64,000 nt of DNA from Peribacillus simplex (GTDB lineage: Bacteria; Bacillota; Bacilli; Bacillales; DSM-1321). The position numbers and the translations under genes are program-made. Location of the stretch: NCBI RefSeq assembly GCF_001542915.1, contig NZ_LNNH01000055.1, positions 186,001 through 250,000 of the forward strand. The letters are read 5' to 3'. Under the pieces are notes generated by a model that saw only the letters and a list, made by a program, of their open reading frames with translations, was not told the origin of the DNA and did not search any database. Below, piece by piece: positions 63,960 to 64,000 of the stretch (position 1 is its first letter; every line of letters starts with the position of its first letter).

Positions 63960-64000
63960 CATGCCTAGACAAAAGCCGGCAATATTGATTTATTTTTCCA

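Overview
The window looks like the chromosome of a low-to-mid GC, endospore-forming Bacillaceae (a Bacillus or Peribacillus relative). The grounds are a gene order that follows the Bacillus subtilis serA-sigX-res-spm-dacB-scp-lysA-spoVA-spoIIA-fur-spoIIM-yqk-yqj-zwf segment almost step by step, strong GGAGG-type ribosome binding sites, and many recognisable sigma-factor promoters for sporulation (sigma-H, sigma-F, sigma-E and sigma-G types). I see no rRNA, tRNA, intact insertion sequence, prophage or CRISPR array. This is a core chromosomal region with a few accessory insertions.

Left part (1-20.6 kb): an FMN riboswitch reading out of the left edge, a small frameshifted gene, serA, then a long minus-strand series: rsiX-sigX with an autoregulatory ECF promoter, resE-resD and resC-resB-resA (cytochrome c maturation and its two-component regulator), rluB, spmB-spmA-dacB (spore core dehydration and cortex), a peroxide-defence pair made of AhpC and a reductase with inverted domain order, a superoxide dismutase with a long N-terminal extension, and ypuI, an unknown gene, scpB and scpA (chromosome condensation).

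Middle part (20.7-40.4 kb): a YjcZ-like micro-protein, ypuF, an orphan ribT without the riboflavin operon, ypuA, lysA, a spoVA operon lacking AC, AD and AEB, a purine permease, the dacF-spoIIAA-spoIIAB-sigF sporulation block, a 1.4-kb gene-free interval with a tandem array of a roughly 186-bp palindromic repeat, a nucleoside salvage operon (drm-pupG-pdp) with a cre site on its promoter, xerD, yqzK, fur and spoIIM.

Right part (40.5-64 kb): an acetyltransferase, an EndoQ-like PHP nuclease with nudF, mciZ (the 53-residue sporulation FtsZ inhibitor homologue), yqkF, ohrA/ohrR with an operator, yqkE, yqkD, yqkB, an SOS-type Y-family polymerase behind two LexA-like boxes, a NlpC/P60 wall hydrolase behind a perfect WalR-type box, a lipoprotein, a GyrI-like protein, yqjQ-yqjP, a proline-specific T-box riboswitch on proC, a VOC protein, a RacA homologue behind a sigma-H promoter with a Spo0A-like box, a three-gene ABC transporter, a YisP-like terpene enzyme, rnz, zwf, and a 570-bp interval with RNA-like hairpins before a 57-residue protein.

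The genes share two themes. One is entry into and execution of sporulation (sigF operon, spoIIM, racA, mciZ, spmAB-dacB, spoVA). The other is envelope, redox and nucleotide housekeeping (resABCDE, ahpC, sodF, ohrA, drm-pupG-pdp). The least explained items are the inverted AhpF, the reduced spoVA operon, the tandem repeat array, the structured segment near 63.6 kb and several micro-ORFs.
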